Numbered from the stretch's first letter, positions 33,714-42,896 are shown. The stretch is DNA of 64,000 bases from Gammaproteobacteria bacterium UBA2965 (GCA_002348385.1 DEBD01000029.1:22602-86601), one strand, 5' to 3'. Notes: generated by a model not told the origin, from the letters alone. Program-made: numbers and translations.

Positions 33714-34795
33714 TGCTGCTGGAGCTTACTGAGTATCTGTCGGAGTTCATCAGCGGGTTTGGGGTTTTTCAGTACCTCACATTCAGAACCATGGTGAGTG
33801 TGCTCACCGCCTTGGCCATGTCGCTGCTGATCGGACCTTACGTCATCGACCGGCTCACCCATCACCAGATCGGTCAGACCGTGCGCGACGACGGCCCCGA
33901 GAGCCATTTCAGCAAGGCGGGTACACCCACCATGGGCGGTGCGCTGATCCTCATTGTGATTCTGCTTACCACTTTGATGTGGGGCGACCTCGGCAACCGG
34001 TACGTGTGGACCGTCCTGCTGGTTACCCTGGCGTTCGGGGCCATCGGCTGGGTGGACGACTATCTGAAGATCACCCGTCAGAACAGTCGCGGGCTGGCTT
34101 CGCGGTGGAAATATTTGTGGCAGTCGGTGTTTGGCCTGGCGGCCGCCGTGTTCCTGTTCATGACCGCCGAAGCGCCACAGGATACGGCACTGATCGTTCC
34201 GTTTTTCAAGCAGATCGCCATTCCTCTGGGTATCGGTTACGTGGTGGTGGCCTACTTCGTCATCGTTGGCACCAGCAACGCCGTGAACCTCACCGATGGT
34301 CTGGACGGGCTCGCCATCCTGCCCACGGTCATGGTGGGGGCGGCCCTTGGCTTGATCGCCTATCTGGTGGGCAACACGCAGTTTTCGACCTACCTGCAGA
34401 TTCCCTACATCGCGCACGCTGGCGAGCTGGCCGTGTTCTGTGGTGCGCTGGTGGGCGCGGGCCTGGGCTTTCTCTGGTTCAATACCTATCCGGCCCAGGT
34501 GTTCATGGGCGACGTGGGTGCGCTTGCCCTGGGGGCGGCCATTGGCGTGGTGGCCATCATCGTGCGGCACGAGATCGTGCTGTTCATCATGGGTGGGCTG
34601 TTCGTGCTCGAGACGGTGTCGGTGATTCTTCAGGTGGCGTCTTTCAAGCTCACCGGAAAGCGAATTTTCCGCATGGCGCCCATCCACCACCATTTTGAGC
34701 TTAAAGGCTGGCCCGAGCCGCGGGTGATCGTGCGTTTCTGGATCATCACGCTGGTGTTGGTGTTGGTTGGCTTGTCTACGTTGAAGCTGAGGTAG
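33713..34795 (+). CDS. mraY: Phospho-N-acetylmuramoyl-pentapeptide transferase MraY
   Basis: MraY makes lipid I by moving phospho-MurNAc-pentapeptide onto undecaprenyl phosphate in the inner membrane. The 360-aa protein has ten predicted helices and the signature sites: PTMGGALI, GWVDDYLKI (Asp pair), NLTDGLDGLA, FMGDVGALALG and the histidine cluster APIHHHFELKGW. Length equals E. coli MraY. The start overlaps the murE stop; murD follows after 7 bases. Confidence 0.97.
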   Translation: MLLELTEYLSEFISGFGVFQYLTFRTMVSVLTALAMSLLIGPYVIDRLTHHQIGQTVRDDGPESHFSKAGTPTMGGALILIVILLTTLMWGDLGNRYVWTVLLVTLAFGAIGWVDDYLKITRQNSRGLASRWKYLWQSVFGLAAAVFLFMTAEAPQDTALIVPFFKQIAIPLGIGYVVVAYFVIVGTSNAVNLTDGLDGLAILPTVMVGAALGLIAYLVGNTQFSTYLQIPYIAHAGELAVFCGALVGAGLGFLWFNTYPAQVFMGDVGALALGAAIGVVAIIVRHEIVLFIMGGLFVLETVSVILQVASFKLTGKRIFRMAPIHHHFELKGWPEPRVIVRFWIITLVLVLVGLSTLKLR

Positions 34796-34802
34796 CACGG
34801 GA

Positions 34803-36125
34803 TTGGCTAGGACGGCAATCATCGGGCTTGGTATCACGGGATACTCCTGTCTGCGCTATCTGCATGGAGGAGATGCCCTGGTGGTGCTGGACTCCCGAGC
34901 TGAGCCTCCCATGGCGGAGCGTGCCCGGGCGGAGTATCCCGACGTGGATTTCCACTTCGGTGTGGAGTCGTTTGATTTCCAGGACGTACAGCGTGCTGTG
35001 GTCAGCCCGGGCGTGGCAATGGATGGTGCGCTTGTCGCCGATGCGCGTTCCCGTGGTTTGCGGCTATCCAGCGACATCGACCTGTTCTGCGCCGCTGCCG
35101 CGGCTCCGGTGATCGCCATTACCGGTACCAACGGCAAGAGTACGGTCACAGCGCTGACCGGACACCTGCTGGCGTCGGCGGGCAAGGACGTTGGCGTGGG
35201 CGGAAACCTGGGTGAGCCGGCGCTTGAGCTGTTGTCTCCAACGCGCGACGCATACGTGCTGGAGCTGTCCAGCTTCCAGCTCGAGCGCATGGATGACTGG
35301 GCGTTTGCCGCGGCCACCATCCTCAACCTGAGCGAAGACCACCTGGATCGGCACGGATCTCTGGAAGACTATGCGGCGAGCAAGCAGCGTATCTATCGAA
35401 GCTGTGCGTTGGCCGTGGTAAATCGTCACGACGCGCGCTCCACGCCTCAAGGCGAGGTTCCCAGCCAGATTAGCTTCGGACTGGACGAGCCCGAACAGCG
35501 TGGCTGGGGTGTGCGGGCGGGCCGACTGGGCGTGTGCGACAGCGGCGGCTTCCAAGCCCTTATGGAAACCCCCGAGGTGCCGCTGCCGGGGCGGCATAAT
35601 CTGCTGAATATCCTGGCGGCTTGCGCGCTGGCTCACAGTGCGGGCGTTGGCATGCAGCAGCTTGCGTCGGGGGTCCGCACGTTCACGGGTCTGTCGCACC
35701 GCTGCGAGCAAGTAGGCGAGCACGCGGGCGTCACCTTCATCGACGATTCCAAGGCCACCAATGTGGGGGCCACCGCGGCTGCCCTGGAGGGTCTGGGCGA
35801 AGACCTGGGCAAGCGGCTCGTGGTGATCGCGGGCGGCGACGGAAAGGGAGCGGATTTCTCGTTTTTGCGTGACAGCGTACATCGCTTTGTCAAAGCGCTG
35901 GTGCTCATGGGCCGGGATGCTCAGCTCATTGAAGATGCGTTGCGCGGTGATGTTCCCGTGATACGGGTCGAGAACATGCGTGAAGCGGTCGCTCGGGCAT
36001 GGGCGGCGGCGGAACCAGGCGATGTGGTCATCCTGTCGCCGGCGTGCGCGAGCATGGATATGTTCGAGAACTTTGCGGACCGCGGCCGGCAGTTTGCCGC
36101 GGCAGTGCGCACGGAGGCCGCGTGA
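34803..36125 (+). CDS. murD: UDP-N-acetylmuramoylalanine–D-glutamate ligase MurD
   Basis: MurD adds D-glutamate to UDP-MurNAc-L-Ala. The 440-aa protein starts at TTG and shows an N-terminal Rossmann region (IIGLGITGYSCLRYL), ATP motif ITGTNGKST, ELSSFQLERM, LNLSEDHLDRHGSLEDYAASK (given in part) and FIDDSKATNVGAT. The stop overlaps the ftsW GTG. Confidence 0.96.
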   Translation: MARTAIIGLGITGYSCLRYLHGGDALVVLDSRAEPPMAERARAEYPDVDFHFGVESFDFQDVQRAVVSPGVAMDGALVADARSRGLRLSSDIDLFCAAAAAPVIAITGTNGKSTVTALTGHLLASAGKDVGVGGNLGEPALELLSPTRDAYVLELSSFQLERMDDWAFAAATILNLSEDHLDRHGSLEDYAASKQRIYRSCALAVVNRHDARSTPQGEVPSQISFGLDEPEQRGWGVRAGRLGVCDSGGFQALMETPEVPLPGRHNLLNILAACALAHSAGVGMQQLASGVRTFTGLSHRCEQVGEHAGVTFIDDSKATNVGATAAALEGLGEDLGKRLVVIAGGDGKGADFSFLRDSVHRFVKALVLMGRDAQLIEDALRGDVPVIRVENMREAVARAWAAAEPGDVVILSPACASMDMFENFADRGRQFAAAVRTEAA

Positions 36126-37240
36126 ACCTGTCGGTAGACCGCACCCTGTTGTTGGCTTGGGTCTGTGTGCTCTCCCTGGGTGTGGTAATGGTGGCTTCTT
36201 CGGCCATGGCGATGAGTACCAGCTTCGTGGTTCGGCATCTGGTCTATCTGACCATGGGTTTGTTCTGCTGCCTGGTGGTGGCCGCCGTGCCGCTGCGTTG
36301 GTGGGAGACGGGCCATCGCGTGGCTTGGGTATTGGCTGTGGGGCTGTGTGCGCTGGTGCTGATACCCGGTATCGGGTTGGAGGCCAACGGTGCGCGTCGC
36401 TGGATCGATCTGGGTGTGTTCACCTTACAGGCTTCCGAGCTCGCCAAGTTTTTCGTGCTGATATATCTGGCTGGCTACCTTGCGCGTTTCTCCGAGATGC
36501 TGGGTGATTCCATCACTGTGTTGCTGCGGCCCCTGTGTATGGTGGCTGTCGTCGCGGCGTTGCTGCTTGCCGAACCCGACTTCGGGGCTTCGGTGGTGCT
36601 GGGGAGCACGGCGGTAGGTATGTTGTTCGTGGCGGGTGCAAAGCTGCGGCATTTTCTCCTGCTGACGAGTCTGGTAGCCGTGGCCTTTGCCTTGCTGGTG
36701 GTTCTGCAGCCCTATCGATGGCAACGGATTGTCAGCTTTACCGATCCGTGGGCCTTCGCTTACGGGAGCGGCTATCAGCTCACCCAGGCGCTCATCGCAT
36801 TCGGGCGGGGCGAGCTCACCGGACTGGGCCTTGGCGAGGGCATTCAGAAACTCTTCTACCTGCCCGAAGCGCACAACGATTTCATATTTGCCGTCATTGC
36901 TGAGGAGCTGGGCCTTCTGGGTGCGCTGGCAGTAGTGGGACTGTTCGCGCTGCTGATCCTGCGCGTGCTGCGCACTGCCAGAACCGCGCTGGAGGAGCGC
37001 CGCCTGTTCGCTGGTTTCCTGGTATACGGGGTTGGGCTTCTTCTGGCCCTGCAGTGCCTGATCAACTTCGGCGTGAACACCGGAGTGCTACCCACCAAGG
37101 GATTGACGTTGCCCTTTGTCAGCTATGGTGGGAACAGCCTGCTGGTTTCATGCGCCCTGGTGGGGCTGGTGTTGAGAGCTCAGATGGAGTCGGATCCGCG
37201 GCAGGCGGCTGTCCGCAAGGCGAGGTCGCGCCGTGGCTGA
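36122..37240 (+). CDS. ftsW: Septal peptidoglycan glycosyltransferase FtsW
   Basis: FtsW is the SEDS-family glycosyltransferase that polymerises lipid II at the septum with FtsI. From GTG at 36122 (overlapping murD) the protein is 372 aa with about ten helices. Signature segments include GANGARRWIDLG-like EANGARRWIDLG, PEAHNDFIFAVIAEELG and KGLTLPFVSYGGNSL. The longer reading from 35999 overlaps murD and is rejected. murC overlaps its end by 8 bases; murG is missing. Confidence 0.95.
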   Translation: MNLSVDRTLLLAWVCVLSLGVVMVASSAMAMSTSFVVRHLVYLTMGLFCCLVVAAVPLRWWETGHRVAWVLAVGLCALVLIPGIGLEANGARRWIDLGVFTLQASELAKFFVLIYLAGYLARFSEMLGDSITVLLRPLCMVAVVAALLLAEPDFGASVVLGSTAVGMLFVAGAKLRHFLLLTSLVAVAFALLVVLQPYRWQRIVSFTDPWAFAYGSGYQLTQALIAFGRGELTGLGLGEGIQKLFYLPEAHNDFIFAVIAEELGLLGALAVVGLFALLILRVLRTARTALEERRLFAGFLVYGVGLLLALQCLINFGVNTGVLPTKGLTLPFVSYGGNSLLVSCALVGLVLRAQMESDPRQAAVRKARSRRG

Positions 37241-38663
37241 GCTCCAGGTATCCGAGATGCGGCGCGTCCGGCACATCCACTTCGTGGGTATCGGCGGCGC
37301 CGGTATGAGCGGTATTGCCGAGGTGCTGCTCAATCAGGGCTACAGCGTTTCGGGTTCGGATCTGCGCGGTAGCGAGGTGACGATCCGGCTTGCCCGGCTG
37401 GGCGCGAGTATCCAGATTGGTCACAGCGAGGCTCATGTGCAGGGCAAGGACGTGGTGGTGGTGTCCAGCGCCATAGTGGCAGACAACCCCGAGGTGGTGG
37501 CCGCCCATAACCTGCGCATTCCCGTGGTGCCCCGGGCCGAGATGCTGGGGGAGCTGATGCGCTACCGGCATGGAATTGCCATAGCCGGAACCCATGGGAA
37601 AACCACGACAACAAGCCTGATCACGTCGATCTTTGAGGCGGCCGGCCTCGACCCGACTTTCGTAATCGGCGGTTTGCTCAATAGCGCTGGCACCAACGCG
37701 CGTCTTGGCGCGGGCCGCTATCTCATCGCAGAGGCGGATGAGAGCGACGCGTCTTTTCTGTACCTCAAGCCCATGATTGCGGTGGTCACCAACATCGACC
37801 GCGATCACATGGGCACATACGACGACGATTTCGAAACGCTGCAGGGTGCGTTCATCGAGTTCATTCATCGGCTGCCGTTCTACGGCGCCGTGGTCTTGTG
37901 TGGCGACGACCCCCATGTGAAGGAGATATTGCCGCAGGTCTCGCGACCCATGCTCACCTACGGTTTTGCCGAGGACTGCGACTATCGCGCCGTAGATCTC
38001 CGGGTGGGGGAGCATCGCTGGGAGTTCACCGTGCAGCGCCCTGCCGGTCATGGGCCACTGAACATCTCGCTGGGTATTCCGGGGCGGCACAACGTACACA
38101 ACGCGCTGGCTGCGGTGAGCGTGGCGACCGATGAGGGAATAGACGACGAAGCCATCGTTCAGGGCCTGGCCCAGTTTGATGGCGTGGGCCGCCGTTTCAG
38201 CGTGTTCGAAGGCGCGAGAGTGGGCGAGCGCGCCGTCACGCTGGTGGACGACTACGGGCATCACCCCACCGAGGTGTGCGCCGTGATCTCGACGGTGCGG
38301 TCCGTGTGGCCCAAGCGGCGTCTGGTCATGGTCTATCAGCCGCACCGCTACACCCGAACCCGCGATCTTTACGATGACTTCGTAAAGGTGCTCTCCGAGG
38401 TGGACGTGCTGGTGCTGGTGGATACCTATGCCGCCGGTGAGCAACCGATCGCCGGAGCTGATGGCAAGTCGCTTTGTCAGGGAATACGTCAACGCGCAGC
38501 CGTGAACCCGGTGTTTGCCAGGGATCCGGGTGAGGCGCTGGTGGTGCTCGGAGAGCTCACCCAGGCGGACGACGTGGTGGTGGTGCAGGGTGCCGGCAAT
38601 GTCAATCAGATCTCCCAGCGCCTCTTGGGGACAAGGGACGGAGAGGGGGGTATCGATGATTAG
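37233..38663 (+). CDS. murC: UDP-N-acetylmuramate–L-alanine ligase MurC
   Basis: MurC attaches L-alanine to UDP-MurNAc. The 476-aa protein has the Rossmann motif FVGIGGAGMSGIAEVL, SGSDLRGSEVT, ATP motif GTHGKTTT, EADESDASFL and VDDYGHHPTEV. The GTG start lies 8 bases inside ftsW. ftsQ starts within its last codons, with no ddl or murB gene in between. Confidence 0.96.
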   Translation: MAELQVSEMRRVRHIHFVGIGGAGMSGIAEVLLNQGYSVSGSDLRGSEVTIRLARLGASIQIGHSEAHVQGKDVVVVSSAIVADNPEVVAAHNLRIPVVPRAEMLGELMRYRHGIAIAGTHGKTTTTSLITSIFEAAGLDPTFVIGGLLNSAGTNARLGAGRYLIAEADESDASFLYLKPMIAVVTNIDRDHMGTYDDDFETLQGAFIEFIHRLPFYGAVVLCGDDPHVKEILPQVSRPMLTYGFAEDCDYRAVDLRVGEHRWEFTVQRPAGHGPLNISLGIPGRHNVHNALAAVSVATDEGIDDEAIVQGLAQFDGVGRRFSVFEGARVGERAVTLVDDYGHHPTEVCAVISTVRSVWPKRRLVMVYQPHRYTRTRDLYDDFVKVLSEVDVLVLVDTYAAGEQPIAGADGKSLCQGIRQRAAVNPVFARDPGEALVVLGELTQADDVVVVQGAGNVNQISQRLLGTRDGEGGIDD

Positions 38664-39351
38664 GTGGGTGGCGCCGTTGCTGTTGTTGGTTGCCGTCGTT
38701 GCCGGGGCGTGGTCCTGGCAGGTGCTCAACGCGCCCATCACCATCGTCCAGGTAACCGGCGACCTGAATGACCATGAGCGTCAGGCCATCCGTCGGGCGG
38801 TGTCTGCTTCCCTGGATCGGGGGCTGCTGGGCGTGCGGTTGGCCGTGGTCAAGGACAGCATCCGTCGGCTCTCTTGGCCGCGCGAGGTGACTGTGCGGCG
38901 GTTGTGGCCGGCCGGACTTGCCATCGACGTGGAAAAGGAGCGGGCGGTGGCCCGTTGGGGTGCAGGCGGCTACCTGTCCACCCAGGGTGCAGTGATTCCA
39001 GGCAGCGCCTCCCAGGATGAGGCAGCGCAACTGCCACTACTGAGCTCGGAAGTTGCCTCACCCAGGGAGGCCATGGAGGTCTACCGCGTGCTCAGCGATG
39101 TGCTCGCAGTCCATGGCGAGCCCATCGCGGTGCTACGTGAATCGGAGCTGGGCGAATGGCAAGTGCAGCTTCAGGGCGGGCTCAGTGTGGCCCTGGGACG
39201 GGAGCGGTTGGCGGAGCGCATGCAGCGTTTTGCATTGGTCTACGCGCGTGTGCTTGCGGACCGGCTGGATGCGGTCGGGTACGTGGATGCCCGGTATTCC
39301 AATGGCGTGGCGGTGCGTTGGGACCCGCCGCTTGTTGCGTACAAAGAGTAG
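38656..39351 (+). CDS. ftsQ: Cell division protein FtsQ
   Basis: FtsQ is the bitopic divisome hub that binds FtsL/FtsB. From ATG at 38656, behind GAGAGGGGGG, the protein is 231 aa: a transmembrane helix (about 5-22), a POTRA domain (ITIVQVTGDLNDHERQAIRRA onward, given in part) with the typical LLGVRLAVVKDSIRRLSWP helix region, then the FtsQ beta-domain (SNGVAVRW near the end). It overlaps murC by 8 bases. Confidence 0.93.
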   Translation: MIRWVAPLLLLVAVVAGAWSWQVLNAPITIVQVTGDLNDHERQAIRRAVSASLDRGLLGVRLAVVKDSIRRLSWPREVTVRRLWPAGLAIDVEKERAVARWGAGGYLSTQGAVIPGSASQDEAAQLPLLSSEVASPREAMEVYRVLSDVLAVHGEPIAVLRESELGEWQVQLQGGLSVALGRERLAERMQRFALVYARVLADRLDAVGYVDARYSNGVAVRWDPPLVAYKE

Positions 39352-39358
39352 GGAAACT

Positions 39359-40585
39359 ATGGCGTCATCGGCTGATGCAACGCGGATCGTAGGATTGGAT
39401 ATCGGTACCAACAAGGTGGCCGCTATCGTGGCGGAGATTACGCCTGATGGTTTGTTGGAGGTGATTGGTCTGGGTTCTCACCCCTCCCGGGGTTTGAAGA
39501 AAGGGGCTGTGGTGAATATCGAGTCCACCGTGCAGTCCATACAGCGCGCCGTGGAAGAGGCAGAGCTCATGGCGGGATGCCAGATCGATGCGGTGTACGC
39601 GGGCATAGCAGGCAGCCACATTCGTAGCATCAACTCTCACGGGATCGTGGCGGTGCGCGACCGGGAGGTGCTTCAGCAGGACGTGGACCGGGTCATCGAT
39701 GCGGCCCAGGCCATGGCCATCCCGGCCGACCAGAAGATCCTCCACATTCTTCCCCAGGAGTTCGTCATCGACAACCAGGAGGGGGTGAAGGAGCCGTTGG
39801 GGATGTCCGGAGTGCGCCTGGAAGCCAAGGTTCACCTGGTGACCTGTGCGGTGAATGCGGCGCAGAACATAGAAAAGTGCATCGAGCGGTGCGGGCTTGC
39901 GGTCCAGGACGTCATGCTGGAGCAGCTGGCGTCCAGCTACTCCGTGTTGAGCGACGACGAACGGGATCTAGGCGTATGCCTGGTGGACATTGGCGGCGGC
40001 ACTACCGACATCGCGGTGTTCACCGACGGTGCCATCCGGCACACGGCGGTGATACCTATCGCCGGTGACCAGGTGACCAACGACATCGCCATGGCCTTGC
40101 GTACGCCTACGCAGAATGCCGAGGAGATCAAGATCAAATACGCCTGCGCGCTCACCCAGCTGGCGCGCCCCGATGAGACCATCAAGGTCCCGGGCGTGGG
40201 CGACAAGCCGGCCAGGGAGCTGTCCCGGCAGGCGTTGGCTGAGGTGGTGGAGCCCCGTTACGACGAGCTTTTCACCTTGATTCAAGCAGAACTGCGTCGC
40301 AGCGGATTCGAGGATCTGATTGCGGCTGGCATCGTGCTCACTGGGGGAGCCGCCAAAATGGAAGGGGTGATCGAGCTTGCGGAAGAGATCTTCCACATGC
40401 CGGTCAGCTTGGGTTCGCCGCGCAACGTCGCGGGCCTGAAGGACATCGTGCGCAATCCGGTCTACGCCACCGGCGTAGGGCTATTGCTGTACGGCCAAGA
40501 AAGAGAAGAAGGGCAGCACGGGCGCAAGTCGCGCGGGCTTTCAGCCTTCGTACGGATGAAGAAATGGCTAAGCGACAATTTTTAG
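39359..40585 (+). CDS. ftsA: Cell division protein FtsA
   Basis: FtsA is an actin-like ATPase that tethers FtsZ to the membrane and recruits the divisome. From ATG at 39359 the protein is 408 aa. It shows VGLDIGTNKVAAIVAE, the 1C-domain region, VDIGGGTTDIAVF, GIVLTGGAAKMEG and a C-terminal amphipathic helix (FVRMKKWLSDNF) for membrane binding. It lies 7 bases after ftsQ and 12 bases before ftsZ. Confidence 0.97.
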   Translation: MASSADATRIVGLDIGTNKVAAIVAEITPDGLLEVIGLGSHPSRGLKKGAVVNIESTVQSIQRAVEEAELMAGCQIDAVYAGIAGSHIRSINSHGIVAVRDREVLQQDVDRVIDAAQAMAIPADQKILHILPQEFVIDNQEGVKEPLGMSGVRLEAKVHLVTCAVNAAQNIEKCIERCGLAVQDVMLEQLASSYSVLSDDERDLGVCLVDIGGGTTDIAVFTDGAIRHTAVIPIAGDQVTNDIAMALRTPTQNAEEIKIKYACALTQLARPDETIKVPGVGDKPARELSRQALAEVVEPRYDELFTLIQAELRRSGFEDLIAAGIVLTGGAAKMEGVIELAEEIFHMPVSLGSPRNVAGLKDIVRNPVYATGVGLLLYGQEREEGQHGRKSRGLSAFVRMKKWLSDNF

Positions 40586-40597
40586 TAGGAGATCGTC

Positions 40598-41758
40598 ATG
40601 TTTGAACTCGTGGATAGCGCACCCCAGAGCGCGGTAATCAAGGTGGTAGGCGTTGGTGGTGGCGGCGGCAACGCGGTGCAGCACATGCTCAAAAAGCAGG
40701 TAGAGGGCGTGGATTTCATCGCGGCCAATACCGACGCTCAGGCGCTCGAGCATCTCGAGGCGAAAACCCTGCTGCAGATCGGCAGCAACATCACCAAGGG
40801 ATTGGGCGCGGGAGCGGATCCGGACATTGGCCGGCGCGCTGCCCTGGAGGACCGGGATCGCATCGCCGAAGTGCTGGTGGGCGCGGACATGGTCTTCATC
40901 ACCGCAGGTATGGGTGGTGGCACGGGTACTGGTGCGGCGCCAATCGTGGCCAACGTGGCGCGGGAGCTCGAGATTCTCACCGTTGCCGTGGTGACCAAGC
41001 CGTTCCAGTTCGAAAAGCGCACGGATGTGGCGGAAACCGGCATCGTGGAGCTGCAGGATACCGTGGACTCTCTGATAACCATTCCCAACGAGAAGCTGCT
41101 GGCCGTGCTGGGCGAGCGCACCAGCGTGCTGGACGCCTTTAGCGCCGCCAACGACGTGCTGTTGGGCGCAGTGCAGGGCATCGCGGATCTGATCATTCGG
41201 CCGGGAATCATCAACGTAGACTTTGCCGATGTGCGCACGGTGATGTCCGAAATGGGCATGGCCATGATGGGAACGGGCCGCGCCTCGGGCGACAACCGGG
41301 CGCGTGATGCCGCCGAAGCTGCCATTCGCAGCCCCCTGCTGGAAGATGTGGACCTGCATGGCGCCCGCGGGATCCTGGTGAATGTTACCGCCGGCCCGGA
41401 CCTGAACATCGGGGAATTTACCGATGTAGGCAACATCGTTCAGGAGTTCGCCTCGGAGCAGGCCACCGTAGTGGTGGGTACGGTGATCGACGACGACCTG
41501 GGCGAAGAGCTCAAGGTAACCGTGGTAGCCACGGGCCTCGGCGAGCCCGTGCGCCCCAATGTGGTCGTGGACAACACGCTCACAGATGCCGCGATGCAGG
41601 GGCAGGTGGACTACAAGCAGTTAGATCGGCCAGCCTATGCGCGCCACAACACGGCTGCCCAAGCGGCGCCTCAGTCCGATGCGGCGGATGACGATCTGGA
41701 AAGTCCGGATATGGACTATCTGGATATTCCGGCTTTTCTGCGACGCCAGGCGGACTGA
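40598..41758 (+). CDS. ftsZ: Cell division protein FtsZ
   Basis: FtsZ is the tubulin-like GTPase that forms the cytokinetic ring. The 386-aa protein has VGGGGGNAVQHM at the N-terminus, the GTP motif GGGTGTGAAP, the T7-loop region NVDFADVRTVMSEMG, a variable linker, and the conserved C-terminal peptide MDYLDIPAFLRRQAD for FtsA/ZipA binding. The ATG is preceded by TAGGAGATC. It closes the division cluster before a 226-base gap to lpxC. Confidence 0.98.
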   Translation: MFELVDSAPQSAVIKVVGVGGGGGNAVQHMLKKQVEGVDFIAANTDAQALEHLEAKTLLQIGSNITKGLGAGADPDIGRRAALEDRDRIAEVLVGADMVFITAGMGGGTGTGAAPIVANVARELEILTVAVVTKPFQFEKRTDVAETGIVELQDTVDSLITIPNEKLLAVLGERTSVLDAFSAANDVLLGAVQGIADLIIRPGIINVDFADVRTVMSEMGMAMMGTGRASGDNRARDAAEAAIRSPLLEDVDLHGARGILVNVTAGPDLNIGEFTDVGNIVQEFASEQATVVVGTVIDDDLGEELKVTVVATGLGEPVRPNVVVDNTLTDAAMQGQVDYKQLDRPAYARHNTAAQAAPQSDAADDDLESPDMDYLDIPAFLRRQAD

Positions 41759-41792
41759 ACCGGTGATCGGCAGCCGGAGTCGTGGGGTGAGG

Positions 41793-41814
41793 CCCGCTGG
41801 CGTGTGCCAGCGGG
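41793..41814 (+). other. Perfect 9-bp hairpin downstream of ftsZ
   Basis: CCCGCTGGC (41793-41801), loop GTGT, then GCCAGCGGG (41806-41814) form a strong stem 35 bases after the ftsZ stop. There is no T tract after it, so it may be a processing or stability element or a factor-dependent attenuator and not a classical terminator. Confidence 0.6.
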
Positions 41815-41821
41815 GCACGCC

Positions 41822-41830
41822 TGGTACAAT
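41822..41830 (+). promoter_or_regulatory. Candidate extended -10 promoter for lpxC
   Basis: TG at 41822-41823 followed by TACAAT at 41825-41830 makes an extended -10 element about 155 bases before the lpxC ATG. A -35 is not evident. Its location between the hairpin and lpxC would let lpxC be transcribed apart from ftsZ. Motif inference only. Confidence 0.35.
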
Positions 41831-41984
41831 CCCCGCCAGCCTGTGCAGGGTCCCTTCTCCGGCCCATGTCGCCTGCTCACATTTTCGCGTGACGCTCGGC
41901 TATGCAATGGCGTTCAGTGAGCATTCAGAGATTGAGTGAGACATTGCCAAACAGGATTTCGGCATTAAGGCTCCCCGGTAGTTC

Positions 41985-42896
41985 ATGATGAACCAGAGAA
42001 CTCTCAGGAACGTCATCCGTGCGACCGGCGTGGGCCTGCACACCGGTGACAAGGTCTACATCACGCTGCGGCCCGCCCCCGTGGACACGGGCATTGTGTT
42101 CGTGCGCACGGATCTGCCTGAGCCCGTGGCGCTGCGTGCCCACGTGGACAACGTGGGCGAGACCACCATGGCCACGTCGCTGTCCGACGGCCGGGTCTCC
42201 ATCGCCACGGTGGAACATCTGCTTGCTGCCTTCTCGGGCCTTGGCGTAGATAACGCCTATGTGGATGTCAGCGCGCCGGAGTTACCGATCATGGATGGCA
42301 GTGCCGCGCCGTTTGTATTCCTACTGCAGTCAGCGGGTATGGAGGAGCAGTCTGCGCCCAAGCGCTTCATTCGCATCAAGAAAGCCCTGCGCTACGAATG
42401 CGGCGATATCTCTGTCGAGCTCAAGCCATACGATGGATTTCGCGTGGAGTACACGCTGGTATACGACCACCCGGTTTTTCGCAAGCATGCCAAAACCTCT
42501 GCAGTGGAGTTCTCCAGCATGTCCTTCGTCAACGAGGTGAGCAGGGCGCGTACCTTCGGATTCCTGGCAGACTACGAAAAGCTCAGGGCCAACGACCTGG
42601 CGCGGGGCGGCAGCCTCGACAACGCGGTTGTGGTGGACGATTACCGCATCATCAACAACGACGGGCTGCGCCAGGAAGACGAATTCGTCAAACACAAGAT
42701 TCTGGATGCCATCGGTGATCTGTATCTGCTGGGTCACAGCGTCATCGGCGCTTTTGCCGGCCACAAGTCGGGTCATGGCCCCAACAACGCGCTGCTGCGC
42801 GCGGTGCTGCAAGATCCCGATGCGTACGAGATCGTGACGTTCACCAGTGAATCGGAAGCGCCGATTACCTTCAGCGCGCCGGTGCTGGCCATCTAG
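41985..42896 (+). CDS. lpxC: UDP-3-O-acyl-N-acetylglucosamine deacetylase LpxC
   Basis: LpxC is the zinc deacetylase committing UDP-acyl-GlcNAc to lipid A. The 303-aa protein shows RTLRNVIRATGVGLHTGD, the zinc His in ATVEHLLAAF, LPIMDGSAAPF, and the His/Asp pair in VKHKILDAIGDLYLLGH. Two adjacent ATGs (41985, 41988) are possible starts and neither has a strong ribosome-binding site. It has the usual place after ftsZ. Confidence 0.96.
   Translation: MMNQRTLRNVIRATGVGLHTGDKVYITLRPAPVDTGIVFVRTDLPEPVALRAHVDNVGETTMATSLSDGRVSIATVEHLLAAFSGLGVDNAYVDVSAPELPIMDGSAAPFVFLLQSAGMEEQSAPKRFIRIKKALRYECGDISVELKPYDGFRVEYTLVYDHPVFRKHAKTSAVEFSSMSFVNEVSRARTFGFLADYEKLRANDLARGGSLDNAVVVDDYRIINNDGLRQEDEFVKHKILDAIGDLYLLGHSVIGAFAGHKSGHGPNNALLRAVLQDPDAYEIVTFTSESEAPITFSAPVLAI

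Noticed and set aside
33638..34837. 399-codon minus-strand open frame rich in His and Gln.
   Set aside because: Antisense to mraY; repetitive His/Gln composition is the complement of hydrophobic codons.
37119..38744. 541-codon minus-strand open frame.
   Set aside because: Shadow of murC; no recognisable motif and runs into flanking ftsW and ftsQ.
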